The notes under the pieces are model-generated. The model had not been told where the DNA came from, did not search any database, and saw only the letters and a program-made list of their open reading frames with translations. From Lawsonella sp012842085 (GTDB lineage: Bacteria; Actinomycetota; Actinomycetes; Mycobacteriales; Mycobacteriaceae), in contig DAINXV010000004.1 in the NCBI GenBank assembly GCA_036749735.1, positions 1 through 44,738 of the forward strand: a stretch of DNA of 44,738 nucleotides. Direction: 5' to 3'. Positions 31,855-41,046 of the stretch are shown here, in pieces (the first letter of the stretch is position 1; every line of letters starts with the position of its first letter). The translations under genes were made by a program, and so were the position numbers.

Positions 31855-32606
31855 GCTTCGTTAGCCTCGAATTCTGCAACAGCTTTAAGAATGTCGCCAG
31901 CAATTTCTTTGCGGCAAATAACAAGGTCCGGCAGCCAGGTGTCTTCCTGGTTGTAGACCAGGGGTGAACCGTCAAGACGTGAACAGTGCAGTCCCGCAGC
32001 CTGGCACACACCCACTGGTGCAGCCGAGTCCCATTCATGCTGTCCACCCGAGTGAATGTAGGCATCGGCGTCACCCAGCAGCACCGACATGCTCTTGGCG
32101 CCAGCCGACCCCATCGGTACGAGCTCCGCGTCAAGTTTTTCTGCTACGTAGTCGGAGCAGGCGGCAGGACGGGTGCGGGAGACTGCAATCTTGTTAGACA
32201 AGGGGCCGCCAACCGCGCGCACGTTGTCGGAGCGCCACACTCGGTGAGCATCCGGCATAGCTACAGCGGCAGCGACAGGAGTGTTGTTTTCCACGAGAGA
32301 AACATGCACAGCCCAGTCCAGGCGGCCAGTGGAAAATTCCCGCGTTCCATCGAGAGGGTCGATAATCCACACGCGGTCGTGTTTAAGTCGTTCTTCGGGA
32401 TCGTCGGGGGCCTCTTCGGAGAGCACACCATCATCGGGGCGATGCTCTTTCAGAACTGTAGCAATCCAGGTCTGAGCAAGCTCGTCACCACATGCACCAA
32501 GTTCTTTTCCACGAACTAATCCACCGGAGCGAATACCTTTCAGAATGGCGCCCGCACCAGCAGCGATGCGGTAAGCAAGAGTTACGTCATCAAGTTTCAA
32601 AGTCAT
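31851..32606 (-). CDS. cysQ: CysQ-type 3'(2'),5'-bisphosphate nucleotidase
   Basis: 251 aa, start ATG at 32606 with AAAGGA 6-7 nt upstream. Inositol-monophosphatase-fold, Mg2+-dependent: GVLSEEAPDD, WIIDPLDGTREF and GGQHEWDSAAPVGV are the three metal-binding motifs. Family members remove the 3'-phosphate of PAP/PAPS, controlling sulfate assimilation; some also act on inositol phosphates, so specificity is inferred. It is the first gene of the coupled cysQ-thyA-dfrA operon and starts about 57 nt after the pgi stop. Confidence 0.88.
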   Translation of the reverse strand: MTLKLDDVTLAYRIAAGAGAILKGIRSGGLVRGKELGACGDELAQTWIATVLKEHRPDDGVLSEEAPDDPEERLKHDRVWIIDPLDGTREFSTGRLDWAVHVSLVENNTPVAAAVAMPDAHRVWRSDNVRAVGGPLSNKIAVSRTRPAACSDYVAEKLDAELVPMGSAGAKSMSVLLGDADAYIHSGGQHEWDSAAPVGVCQAAGLHCSRLDGSPLVYNQEDTWLPDLVICRKEIAGDILKAVAEFEANEA

Positions 32607-32663
32607 GCTTAATTCCTTTGGTAGCTTATTCCACAGTTTAGTGAGACTTTCGGGTCAAGGGGG

Positions 32664-34397
32664 TTATTTATCGCCACCAGCCTCCCGCATTTTGCGGTAC
32701 AAGCCAATGAGGTGCGAGGTGGAGGAATCGACACCAGCAGGGGTGGTGCCAGCAGCATCGTCACCCGCATCGGAGGGAAGTTCAGTCTCCCCGGTGATGT
32801 ATGGGAGAAGGTCGCCAGCTTGCTTCTTGCCCAGCTCAACGCCCCACTGGTCGTAGGGGTTGACGGCATAAACCATGCCCTGAACAAAAACAATGTGTTC
32901 GTAAAGGGCGATGAGGGAGCCCACAACCTCGGGGGTGAGACTGTCGGCCAGAATGGAAGTGGTGGGACGGTTACCCGGCATAACCTTATGGTTCACAATG
33001 TCTACCGGAGTACCTTCAGCGGCAATCTCCGCTTCGGTCTTGCCAAAAGCAAGCACTTTTGTCTGAGCGAAGAAGTTGCTCATGAGCAGATCGTGCATGG
33101 AGCCGGAGCCGTCTGCAGTGGGGAGGTCATCAAGTGGTTCTGCCACTGCAATAAAATCGGCTGGCACCAGGCGGGTGCCCTGGTGGAGAAGCTGGTAGAA
33201 GGCGTGCTGTCCGTTGGTGCCCGGTTCACCCCAGTAGATTTCGCCGGTGGAGACGGTGACGGGAGTGCCATCGGTGCGGACGGACTTGCCGTTCGACTCC
33301 ATGGTGAGCTGCTGCAGGTAGGCCGGGAAACGGCTGAGATCCTGCACGTAGGGGAGTACCGCTTTGGAGTCAGCATCGAAGAGAGTGGAGTCGGAGTACC
33401 ACACCCCCAACATGCCCATTAGGACGGGGACGTTTTCGGCAAGCGGAGCGCTGCGGAAGTGCTCGTCCATTACGTGGAAGCCCTCCAGGAAACGCATAAA
33501 GGTGGAGTATCCCACAACCGCCATAACAGAAAGTCCGATAGCGGAATCGACGGAGTAGCGTCCACCCACCCAGTCCCAGAAGGGGAACATGTTGTTGGTG
33601 TCGATACCGAACTCGGCGACCTTTTCGTGGTTAGTGGAGACTGCTACGAAGTGTTTGGCGATAGCGTCCTCGGAAACTTCGTCTCCAGTAATGTCTGCCA
33701 GTCCCGCAACTAGCCAGCGCCGGGCAGCAGCCGCGTTGGTCATGGTTTCCTGGGTGGTGAAAGTCTTGGAGGCGACGATGAAGAGGGTTTCTTCGGGGTT
33801 GAGGTCGGCGGTCTTAGCGACCATATCTGCCGGGTCAACGTTGGAGACATAGCGGGCGCTGATATCACTATCTGCATAGTGCCGCAGAGCCAGGTCAACC
33901 ATGACAGGGCCCAGATCGGAGCCGCCGATACCAATGTTGACGACGGTCTTAATCTTTTTCCCGGTGTAGCCCTTCCACTCGCCGCTGCGCAGCTTGTCCG
34001 TGAAGACATGCATCCGGTCAAGCACTTCGTGGACATCGCCGACTACATCTTGCCCCTCAACAATAAGTTCAGTTTCGCGGGGGAGGCGCAAAGCCGTGTG
34101 GAGTACGGCGCGATCCTCGGTGCAGTTAATGTGCTCACCGGTGAACATCGCTTCCCGCTTGCCGGGGACATCTGCTGCCTCTGCGACTGCCACCAGTTTG
34201 TCGATCGTTTCGCGGGTAATGCGGTTTTTAGACAGATCGACAGTAAGGTTGCCAACCCGGTAAACCAGTTCGGTGCCGCGTTGCGGATCCTCCTGGAAGA
34301 TCTCGCGAAGGTGTAGATCTTTTACGTCTTGGAAGTGGGTCTGTAGGTCTTTCCAAGCATCGGTGGTGGTGATGTCAATGGGTGCAGAGCCAGCCAT
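32664..34397 (-). CDS. pgi: Glucose-6-phosphate isomerase
   Basis: 577 aa, start ATG at 34397 with GGAG 8 nt upstream. PGI signatures are present: NIGIGGSDLGPVM, VASKTFTTQETMTNA (phosphate binding), FWDWVGGRYSVDSAIGLS, GQHAFYQLLHQGT (catalytic His) and QWGVELGKKQA. It interconverts glucose 6-phosphate and fructose 6-phosphate. A C-terminal extension of about 20 residues is Asp/Ala/Thr-rich. It is the reverse neighbour of the chorismate mutase gene, as in M. tuberculosis. Confidence 0.97.
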   Translation of the reverse strand: MAGSAPIDITTTDAWKDLQTHFQDVKDLHLREIFQEDPQRGTELVYRVGNLTVDLSKNRITRETIDKLVAVAEAADVPGKREAMFTGEHINCTEDRAVLHTALRLPRETELIVEGQDVVGDVHEVLDRMHVFTDKLRSGEWKGYTGKKIKTVVNIGIGGSDLGPVMVDLALRHYADSDISARYVSNVDPADMVAKTADLNPEETLFIVASKTFTTQETMTNAAAARRWLVAGLADITGDEVSEDAIAKHFVAVSTNHEKVAEFGIDTNNMFPFWDWVGGRYSVDSAIGLSVMAVVGYSTFMRFLEGFHVMDEHFRSAPLAENVPVLMGMLGVWYSDSTLFDADSKAVLPYVQDLSRFPAYLQQLTMESNGKSVRTDGTPVTVSTGEIYWGEPGTNGQHAFYQLLHQGTRLVPADFIAVAEPLDDLPTADGSGSMHDLLMSNFFAQTKVLAFGKTEAEIAAEGTPVDIVNHKVMPGNRPTTSILADSLTPEVVGSLIALYEHIVFVQGMVYAVNPYDQWGVELGKKQAGDLLPYITGETELPSDAGDDAAGTTPAGVDSSTSHLIGLYRKMREAGGDK

Positions 34398-34477
34398 GGC
34401 TTATCTCCATATCTGTAGGGTCCGGGATAGTAGGTTTATCTTGATCGAAACAGAACTAGGTTACATGCTTAAATCTA

Positions 34478-34807
34478 TTAGCCGAGTGGCCCGCGGCCAA
34501 GGCGCAGAAGCAAAAGTGCCAACTGGTGGCCTTCTTTTCCGAGAGGATTAAATCGCTCGATAACTTTTAGTTCCCGATTGTGCACTAAACGGGGACCACC
34601 GCTCTTTTTTCGGGTCTTCCCAATAAGTTGCGAAATTTCTGTCCGTCGTTGAATTGCTTCCAAGATTTCTTTATCTAGACGGTCAATTTCGAGCCGCAAC
34701 TCATTAATCTGAGCAGCACTAAGAGCGTCGTCAGTACCTGTAGGATCACCATCTTGGGGTGCTGCGGGGGAAGTAGAGTCATCAGAGTTAGATTTAAGAT
34801 CAGCCAT
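34478..34807 (-). CDS. AroQ-delta-type chorismate mutase
   Basis: 109 aa from the ATG at 34807 (MADLKSNSDD). The frame extends to 34876, but upstream codons lack family similarity; a GTG at 34813 is also possible. The all-helical AroQ core is LRLEIDRLDKEILEAIQRRTEISQLIGKTRKKSGGPRL with the active-site Arg and Lys, ending in LLLRLGRGPLG as in mycobacterial members. It converts chorismate to prephenate for Phe and Tyr synthesis; the M. tuberculosis homologue needs DAHP synthase as partner. The N-terminal ~35 residues are disordered. It is divergent from the helicase gene. Confidence 0.88.
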   Translation of the reverse strand: MADLKSNSDDSTSPAAPQDGDPTGTDDALSAAQINELRLEIDRLDKEILEAIQRRTEISQLIGKTRKKSGGPRLVHNRELKVIERFNPLGKEGHQLALLLLRLGRGPLG

Positions 34808-34930
34808 GGCCACTATTATTCCACGAACCTTAACTTCGTGGCCTGTCACAACCGGTTGGTATAGTGCGACACACATTCCAGTACATTAGATAGCGATATG
34901 AGCGATAATAATTTTTCCAAAGGCGACACA

Positions 34931-37486
34931 ATGCACGACTCTCCAAACTCTCCGGACGGTCTCTTTGAGGTTGCCCCATCCCCCGAGGTTCCAGCTGCTC
35001 CCGGCCGGAAAAAGGCTGATCCTGCCGCTCTTTTAGAGGACCTCAACCCTCAGCAGCGGGAAGCCGTCCAACATAGTGGCACCCCCTTGCTTATTGTGGC
35101 GGGTGCAGGGTCGGGCAAGACGACCGTGCTGACGCGTCGCATCGCTTACGTATTGGCCACTCAACCGATTCGAGCCTCCCAAATTCTGGCTATTACATTT
35201 ACCAACAAAGCCGCCGCTGAGATGCGGGAGAGAGTCGCCAAAACCGTTGGTAAAGAAGCCGACTATATGTGGGTGTCGACATTCCACTCCATGTGTGTCC
35301 GGATATTGCGGGCGCAGTCTGCCCACTTGGGTGAGGTCAATAGCAACTTCACTATTTATGATTCCGACGACTCGCGCCGCCTGCTGAAAATGATTGCCCA
35401 GGATATGAACCTGGACAGCAAGAAATTCGCGCCCCGAGCATTGGCTAATCGCATCTCTCACTGGAAAAACGAACTTATCGAGCCGGCGGATGCAGCGGAG
35501 GATGTGCGTCCCGGACATCCGGACAAAACCATGGCGGAGGTTTATGCGGAATACCAGGTTCGACTGCGAGCAGCTAACGCCTTCGACTTCGATGACCTAA
35601 TTGTGGAAACCGTCACCCTCCTTACTTCCCATCCAGCTATCGCCGAGTATTACCAGCGTCGTTTCCGGCATGTACTGGTGGACGAGTATCAAGACACCAA
35701 CCATGCCCAGTATCGGCTCATTAAAGCGTTGGTAGGGGACGGCTCCAACGATATTCCACCCGCTGAATTGTGTGTGGTGGGAGACGCTGACCAGTCTATT
35801 TATGCTTTCCGCGGCGCAACTATTCGCAATATTGTGGAATTCGAACGGGATTTTACGAACGCCAAAACTATCCTGTTGGAACAAAACTACCGTTCGACGC
35901 AGAACATTCTGTCTGCCGCCAACGCTGTTATTGACCACAACGAGGACCGCCGCAAAAAGAAGTTGTGGACGGCAGCTGGTGACGGTGCTCTTATTGGCCT
36001 TTATGTCGCCGATAATGAGCATGATGAAGCTCGGTTCATCGCGGAAGAGATAGACAAGCTTTCCGATAAAGACATCAAGTATTCAGACATCGCAGTTTTT
36101 TACCGCACAAATAACGGCTCCCGGCCAGTGGAAGACGCTTTCATCCGTACCGGATTGCCCTACAAAGTTGTCGGAGGAACACGGTTCTACGAACGCGCCG
36201 AAGTCCGCGATATTGTGGCTTATCTGCGAGTTTTGGAGAACCCAGACGATACCGTCAGTATGCGGAGAATTATTAACACCCCGCGGCGCGGAATCGGTGA
36301 TCGAGCCCAAAGCTGTGTGTCGGTCTATGCGGAACAAAACAATGTTTCGTTCTGGGATGCGCTGCAGGTTGCTGTGAAGGGCGAGGTGCCGTTCCTCAAT
36401 ACCAGGGCGGAAAATTCGATTCGCAGTTTTGTGAAGCTTATTAACGAATTGCGCGAACAGCTAGCAGGTAATGGCCATAGTGCGGGTGAAGATTCGGTAC
36501 CGGATCTTGGGGAAATAGTTGAAGCCGTCATTGAAAAGTCTGGCTATGGAGACAAGCTAAAAGGCTCCAACGATCCACAGGATCAGTCCCGACTGGACAA
36601 TATTCATGAATTGGTATCGGTGGCACACGAATTCTCTGCCGATGCCGCTTCACTACGTGCCTTGGCGGACAGCTTGCACGCCAATACAGAAGATGAAGAT
36701 ACCGAACTGGATACCCAAACCGCTGAAGAAGGCACGGAGGGTTTAGCGGAACCAGGTTCGCTTGCAGCCTTCCTGGAGCGGGTGTCGTTGGTCGCTGACA
36801 CCGACCAGATCCCTGACGAAGGGGAGGGCGTCATCACTCTTATGACGCTGCACTCTGCGAAAGGACTCGAGTTCCCCGTTGTCTTTGTTACTGGGTGGGA
36901 AGATGGACAATTCCCGCACATGCGTTCCCTGGGGGATCCCGAAGAGCTGGCCGAAGAAAGACGGCTCGCTTATGTGGGGATCACGCGTGCACAGCAGAAA
37001 CTCTATTTAAGCCGTACCGTTGTGCGATCCAGCTGGGGGCAACCCCAGTCGCAGCCGCAATCGCGGTTCTTAGACGAGATTCCGGACGAGCTCATAGATG
37101 TGTTGCGGGAAGAACCCGTATTTGCGGGTGAGGATGACGATGACTTCTATTCATATGGATCGTCCCGTCGTTCTTGGGACAACAAATCTTGGGGTGGTTC
37201 CCGCAAGAGCCACGGCGGTAGTGGTCGCTATGGGGATGTGCAGAAGCGGTGGGGTAGTGCAAGCAGCGCGTTTTCCAACAAGAGTCCTCGCACATCCGGC
37301 AGCTCCATGAAGAAGCCAGCTTTAGTGTTGGATCCGGGTGATCGAGTAGTGCACGACAAGTATGGCCTTGGAAAGGTGCTGGAAGTTAGTGGGAGCGGTA
37401 TCAAAGCAACTGCAACCATTGATTTCGGCTCAGCAGGTGTTGTGCGACTGATGCTGATCGGAAGCGTTCCGATGGAGAAGCTGTAA
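34931..37486 (+). CDS. uvrD: UvrD/PcrA-type DNA helicase
   Basis: 851 aa from the ATG at 34931, chosen because AAAGGCG lies 6-7 nt upstream; an ATG at 34898 adds 11 residues. SF1A helicase: NPQQREAVQHSG (Q motif), Walker A GAGSGKTT, ITFTNKAAAEMRERV (Ia), VDEYQDTN (II), GDADQSIYAFRGA (III), LEQNYRST (IV), TLHSAKGLEFPVVFVTGWEDG (V) and EERRLAYVGITRAQ (VI). It unwinds DNA 3'-5' in excision repair and replication. The Ser/Gly-rich linker (about 770-815) and the C-terminal Tudor-like VVHDKYGLGKVLEVSG follow the PcrA pattern. It has an intrinsic terminator at 37523-37548. Equivalent to M. tuberculosis uvrD1. Confidence 0.95.
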   Translation: MHDSPNSPDGLFEVAPSPEVPAAPGRKKADPAALLEDLNPQQREAVQHSGTPLLIVAGAGSGKTTVLTRRIAYVLATQPIRASQILAITFTNKAAAEMRERVAKTVGKEADYMWVSTFHSMCVRILRAQSAHLGEVNSNFTIYDSDDSRRLLKMIAQDMNLDSKKFAPRALANRISHWKNELIEPADAAEDVRPGHPDKTMAEVYAEYQVRLRAANAFDFDDLIVETVTLLTSHPAIAEYYQRRFRHVLVDEYQDTNHAQYRLIKALVGDGSNDIPPAELCVVGDADQSIYAFRGATIRNIVEFERDFTNAKTILLEQNYRSTQNILSAANAVIDHNEDRRKKKLWTAAGDGALIGLYVADNEHDEARFIAEEIDKLSDKDIKYSDIAVFYRTNNGSRPVEDAFIRTGLPYKVVGGTRFYERAEVRDIVAYLRVLENPDDTVSMRRIINTPRRGIGDRAQSCVSVYAEQNNVSFWDALQVAVKGEVPFLNTRAENSIRSFVKLINELREQLAGNGHSAGEDSVPDLGEIVEAVIEKSGYGDKLKGSNDPQDQSRLDNIHELVSVAHEFSADAASLRALADSLHANTEDEDTELDTQTAEEGTEGLAEPGSLAAFLERVSLVADTDQIPDEGEGVITLMTLHSAKGLEFPVVFVTGWEDGQFPHMRSLGDPEELAEERRLAYVGITRAQQKLYLSRTVVRSSWGQPQSQPQSRFLDEIPDELIDVLREEPVFAGEDDDDFYSYGSSRRSWDNKSWGGSRKSHGGSGRYGDVQKRWGSASSAFSNKSPRTSGSSMKKPALVLDPGDRVVHDKYGLGKVLEVSGSGIKATATIDFGSAGVVRLMLIGSVPMEKL

Positions 37487-37522
37487 AAGTTGGGGAAGAT
37501 TTAGAAGTTCCCCTAAATGATT

Positions 37523-37548
37523 AATGAGGAGTCAAACGACTCCTCATT
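37523..37548 (+). terminator. Bidirectional terminator after uvrD
   Basis: Perfect 11-bp stem AATGAGGAGTC / GACTCCTCATT with an AAAC loop. The plus strand continues ATTTATGCTTTT and the minus strand AATCATTT, so it may serve both the helicase gene and the convergent M23 gene. Confidence 0.8.
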
Positions 37549-37573
37549 ATTTATGCTTTTATGCGGTTGAATC

Positions 37574-38296
37574 CTAGAAGTGCAGTCCGAAGCGGGCGAG
37601 CCACTGTAGAGGATCAACTTTACGCTTGCCGTCAGGCCAGATTTCGAAGTGCAAGTGGGTGCCAGTAGAGAACCCTGCGGAACCCATACCAGCGATGGTT
37701 TGTCCGGCCTTCACCTTTTCTCCAGCGGAGACGTAGATGTTGTACATGTGGCCGTAGACGGAGATGGCACCGTTGTTGTGGCGCACGCGCACCCAGTTGC
37801 CGTATCCAGCGGCGGGGCCAGCCTCAATAACTACGCCGTCAGCAATGGCGTGGATGGGGGTGTTGGGAGCGTTAGCAATATCAATGCCGCCGTGGAAAGT
37901 TCCCCAACGAGGGCCAAAACCAGAAGTCATGATGCCGACTGCGGGAAGTACGACAGTAGGCTGGCGGGAAGCCAGATCAGCAGCGGCACGACGTGCTTTA
38001 GCTGCATTGGCAACCTGCATCTGGCTAGAGAAGCCGTTCCAGGATTGATCCTGAACGTTTACGACAACAGGAGTAAGGGAGGAATCTTCACCAACAATGC
38101 TGCCGGCAAGTTCAACAGATTCACTCCGGACGTTGCTGGAAGTTTCAGCAGCGAGAGCAGTGGTGACGCCAGCCGTGGCCATTGCGCCAGTCGCAAGGGC
38201 AACCGCAACAGTTCCGCCAGAAATAGGCTTAACCGGCGCGCGATGCTTGCCGAGATGCAAATTCTTTTCTGCACCATCTGCACGAGTCTCGCTCAC
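37574..38296 (-). CDS. Exported M23 (LytM-type) metalloendopeptidase
   Basis: 240 aa from a GTG at 38296 with AGAGG 6 nt upstream; the frame extends two codons to a TTG at 38302. A hydrophobic segment (about 25-50, ending TTALAAETS) is a signal peptide or anchor preceded by ~25 hydrophilic residues. The M23 domain occupies the C-terminal ~130 residues, with zinc ligands His and Asp in FHGGIDIAN, His in ISVYGHM and His-Leu-His in TGTHLHFEIW, so the site is complete. It should cleave peptide cross-links in peptidoglycan, as expected for Rv0950c (from memory). The central ~40 residues (QVANAAKARRAAADLASRQ) are helical. It converges with uvrD. Confidence 0.92.
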   Translation of the reverse strand: MSETRADGAEKNLHLGKHRAPVKPISGGTVAVALATGAMATAGVTTALAAETSSNVRSESVELAGSIVGEDSSLTPVVVNVQDQSWNGFSSQMQVANAAKARRAAADLASRQPTVVLPAVGIMTSGFGPRWGTFHGGIDIANAPNTPIHAIADGVVIEAGPAAGYGNWVRVRHNNGAISVYGHMYNIYVSAGEKVKAGQTIAGMGSAGFSTGTHLHFEIWPDGKRKVDPLQWLARFGLHF

Positions 38297-38918
38297 AGGC
38301 AACCTCTGCTTTCCACCGGTCCGCCTATTGCAGGCGTGACCTATTTGTTATCGAACGTTTATAAGACTAATTGAGCTACGGGTTTGAAACAAGCTGTTTT
38401 CGATATCCAAAGGACTTAATTTCGTTATTTGTTTGTTATTTTCTGCCCGGATTGTGAGATTTAAATCCAGAATATCGATAAAAGTGCAGTTCAGAACGAT
38501 TTTACTGAGCGGTAAAGGCATTTTTGGGTCTCTTAAAACTGCTAAAAATTACCCTAATTCGGGGGTATATGCTTTACGGTTTCGGCATTTTGTTTCGCCG
38601 CAAGTGAATTGGATGAAGTTGTGACGTTCGCCGCAGGAGAATATTAAAAAAATTTACAAATTCCGTAGAAAAGCGGTTTATAACGAAAATGTTGCAGCAA
38701 CATTTATTTGAGACTTCTTTTATAACAAATTAAATTCACCGTATTCGGCCTCGAGAAGAGTCTTTGGAGAAGAGCAATAGAAAATAAGTCCGTAGATATC
38801 TGTACTTTCCCCCTCGATCAAAGTGCTAAAGGTCACAAATAACCGTAGAATCGCAATCAGTTGTTCTCTCAGAGAAATTTCGTTTGTTCCAAAACATGTA
38901 GAGAGTTGTCAACAGTAC
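38297..38918. promoter_or_regulatory. Divergent M23/sucC intergenic region
   Basis: Gene-free 622 nt between the minus-strand endopeptidase and plus-strand sucC, AT-rich at 38340-38500 and 38640-38740. It contains the second copy of the 17-nt repeat (38479-38495), TTATAA on the minus strand near 38360, and a TAGAAT at 38846-38851 that could be a -10 for sucC. A 63-codon frame at 38433-38624 has no coding support. No riboswitch was recognised. Confidence 0.5.
38479..38495 (+). repeat. 17-nt intergenic repeat, copy 2
   Basis: TAAAAGTGCAGTTCAGA, identical to 30331-30347, here 183 nt upstream of the M23 start codon. It is in the same orientation relative to the downstream minus-strand gene as copy 1. 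Confidence 0.6.
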
Positions 38919-40115
38919 ATGGATCTTTACGAGCATCAAGCCAAAAAACTTTTCGCCCGATACGGCGTCCCTACTGTGCAAGGTAGCGTTGTCTACAATT
39001 CCGAACAGGCTGCTGGCGCAGTAGCCGACATGGAATTCCCAGTTGTTGTCAAAGCCCAAGTGAAGGTAGGCGGACGGGGCAAAGCAGGTGGCGTCAAGCT
39101 TGCACACAACCTGCAAGAACTCAATCAGTACACCAATGAGATTTTGGGGATGGACATTAAAAGTCACCGGGTACGGAGACTGTTGGTTGATCCCGGTGTT
39201 GATATCGCCGAAGAGTACTACCTTTCTTTCCTGCTCGATCGATCAAACCGTGGCTACTTAGCTATGTGTTCCGTATCGGGGGGTATGGATATCGAGCAGG
39301 TAGCAAAAGATACACCCGAGTTGTTGGCCAAAATACCTATTAACCCAGTCGATGGGTTAACCCGTGAGTGCGCTCTTGAGATCGTAAAGAAGGGACAACT
39401 TCCGGAAGAAATCCAAGATAAAGCAGCATCAGTCGTGCAACAGCTCTATGAGGTCATGATTGATGCCGATGCCACGCTAGTGGAAGTTAACCCGCTAGTG
39501 CGGACTACTGACGATGAAATTCTCGCCATCGACGGGAAAGTTACCCTCGACAACAACTCCGAGTTCCGGCATCTGTCACTTTTCGACGAGTTTAGAGACG
39601 ACTCCGGTGCTGACTTCCGTGAAATCGCGGCCAAAAAAGTTGGTCTCAACTATGTGAAACTCGACGGCAATGTCGGCATCATCGGAAACGGTGCGGGTCT
39701 GGTCATGTCAACCTTGGACGTGGTGGCCTACGCCGGAGAGAAATATGGTGACATCAAACCCGCTAACTTCCTCGATATTGGAGGCGGGGCGTCTGCTGAA
39801 GTGATGGAGGCTGGCCTTCGCATCATCATGGATGATCCGGATGTGGAAGCAATCTTTGTGAACGTGTTCGGTGGAATCACTTCCTGCGTAGAAGTAGCCA
39901 GCGGCATTGTGAAAGCACTCCAATCCCTGGGGGACAGCGCCGAAAAACCGATCGTCATCCGTATCGACGGAAATGCCGTTGAAGAGGGACGAAAGGTTAT
40001 TGAAGAAGCTAACCTACCGTACATCACCACCGCAGCTCGCATGGATGAGGGCGCACGCATGGTGGCACGCATTACGGCTGACCGTCTTGGATTGTCCAAC
40101 AGCGAGGGAGAATAA
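38919..40115 (+). CDS. sucC: Succinyl-CoA synthetase beta subunit
   Basis: 398 aa from the ATG at 38919 (MDLYEHQAKKLFARYGVPT, the standard SucC start); the frame opens at 38823 but upstream codons have no similarity. ATP-grasp fold: QVKVGGRGKAGGVKL, then VEVNPLVRT for metal binding, then IIGNGAGLVMSTLD and FLDIGGGAS. With SucD it converts succinyl-CoA, ADP or GDP and phosphate to succinate, CoA and NTP. The Shine-Dalgarno is weak (AGAGAG at about 14 nt). sucD follows after 2 nt. Confidence 0.97.
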   Translation: MDLYEHQAKKLFARYGVPTVQGSVVYNSEQAAGAVADMEFPVVVKAQVKVGGRGKAGGVKLAHNLQELNQYTNEILGMDIKSHRVRRLLVDPGVDIAEEYYLSFLLDRSNRGYLAMCSVSGGMDIEQVAKDTPELLAKIPINPVDGLTRECALEIVKKGQLPEEIQDKAASVVQQLYEVMIDADATLVEVNPLVRTTDDEILAIDGKVTLDNNSEFRHLSLFDEFRDDSGADFREIAAKKVGLNYVKLDGNVGIIGNGAGLVMSTLDVVAYAGEKYGDIKPANFLDIGGGASAEVMEAGLRIIMDDPDVEAIFVNVFGGITSCVEVASGIVKALQSLGDSAEKPIVIRIDGNAVEEGRKVIEEANLPYITTAARMDEGARMVARITADRLGLSNSEGE

Positions 40116-40117
40116 AT

Positions 40118-41020
40118 ATGTCCATCTTCGTTAACAAAGACAGCCGAGTTATCGTCCAAGGAATGACCGGACGGGAAGGCATGCGCCACACCGCTCGCAT
40201 GCTCGCTGGAGGCACCAAGATTGTAGGGGGCGTCAACCCCAACAAAGCTGGCACCGAAGTATATTTCGATAATGTCGATAAAAAGATCCCGGTTTTTGGC
40301 ACAGTGAAAGAGGCCATCCGGGAGACTGACGCTAATGTCTCCGTTATTTTTGTGCCGGCACGTTTCACCAAATCCGCCATGCTGGAAGCCATCGAGGCAG
40401 AAATACCAGTACTAGTGACCATCACTGAAGGCCTCCCCGTGCACGACGCCGCCCTTGCGTGGGCGTTCAATGTGCAAAAAGGCCAGCACACACGCATGAT
40501 CGGGCCTAACTGCCCAGGTATCGTCACCCCCGGTGAATGCAATGTGGGAATTACTCCGGATGGGATTACCCAACAAGGTCCTATTGGTCTTGTTTCCAAA
40601 TCCGGAACCCTTACCTACCAACTCATGGCAGATGTGCATGACATAGGTATCTCTACGGCACTAGGCATCGGAGGAGACCCCATCCCTGGTACCACCCATA
40701 TTGATGCACTGCAGGCGTTTGAGGACGACCCGGACACGGAACTGATCGTTATGATTGGTGAAATCGGTGGTGACGCGGAAGAACAAGCGGCGCAGTATAT
40801 TAAAGAAAACATCACCAAACCTGTGGTGGGTTATGTGGCCGGCTTTACTGCCCCTGAAGGAAAAACGATGGGGCATGCGGGAGCAATTATTTCCGGCTCG
40901 GCCGGCACCGCCCAGGCAAAGAAAGCAGCGTTGGAAGCCGCAGGCGTAAAAGTTGGTAAAACCCCGGCAGAAACCGCGCGCTTGGCCCGAGAAACCTATC
41001 TAAGCTTGCATAATGGTTAA
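40118..41020 (+). CDS. sucD: Succinyl-CoA synthetase alpha subunit
   Basis: 300 aa. CoA-binding N-terminal domain (VIVQGMTGREG, GGVNPNKAG) and C-terminal ligase domain with the phosphorylated His253 in TMGHAGAIISGSAGTAQAKK. VSKSGTLTYQLMAD and GIGGDPIPGTTH are conserved. It starts 2 nt after the sucC stop, with GAGGGAG about 10 nt upstream, so the pair is translationally linked and forms the enzyme. Confidence 0.97.
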   Translation: MSIFVNKDSRVIVQGMTGREGMRHTARMLAGGTKIVGGVNPNKAGTEVYFDNVDKKIPVFGTVKEAIRETDANVSVIFVPARFTKSAMLEAIEAEIPVLVTITEGLPVHDAALAWAFNVQKGQHTRMIGPNCPGIVTPGECNVGITPDGITQQGPIGLVSKSGTLTYQLMADVHDIGISTALGIGGDPIPGTTHIDALQAFEDDPDTELIVMIGEIGGDAEEQAAQYIKENITKPVVGYVAGFTAPEGKTMGHAGAIISGSAGTAQAKKAALEAAGVKVGKTPAETARLARETYLSLHNG

Positions 41021-41046
41021 GGAGTAGTCTGCGGAGAGGAGCTAAG

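Noticed and set aside
38433..38624. 63-codon frame in the M23/sucC spacer
   Set aside because: It is in AT-rich spacer DNA, contains the 17-nt repeat, lacks a ribosome-binding site and has unlikely composition.
38823..38842. GTGCTAAAGGTCAC, partly like a cAMP-receptor (GlxR/CRP) site, upstream of sucC
   Set aside because: Only the right half-site fits TGTGA-N6-TCACA; the left half is AGTGC. Too weak without a genome-wide motif model.
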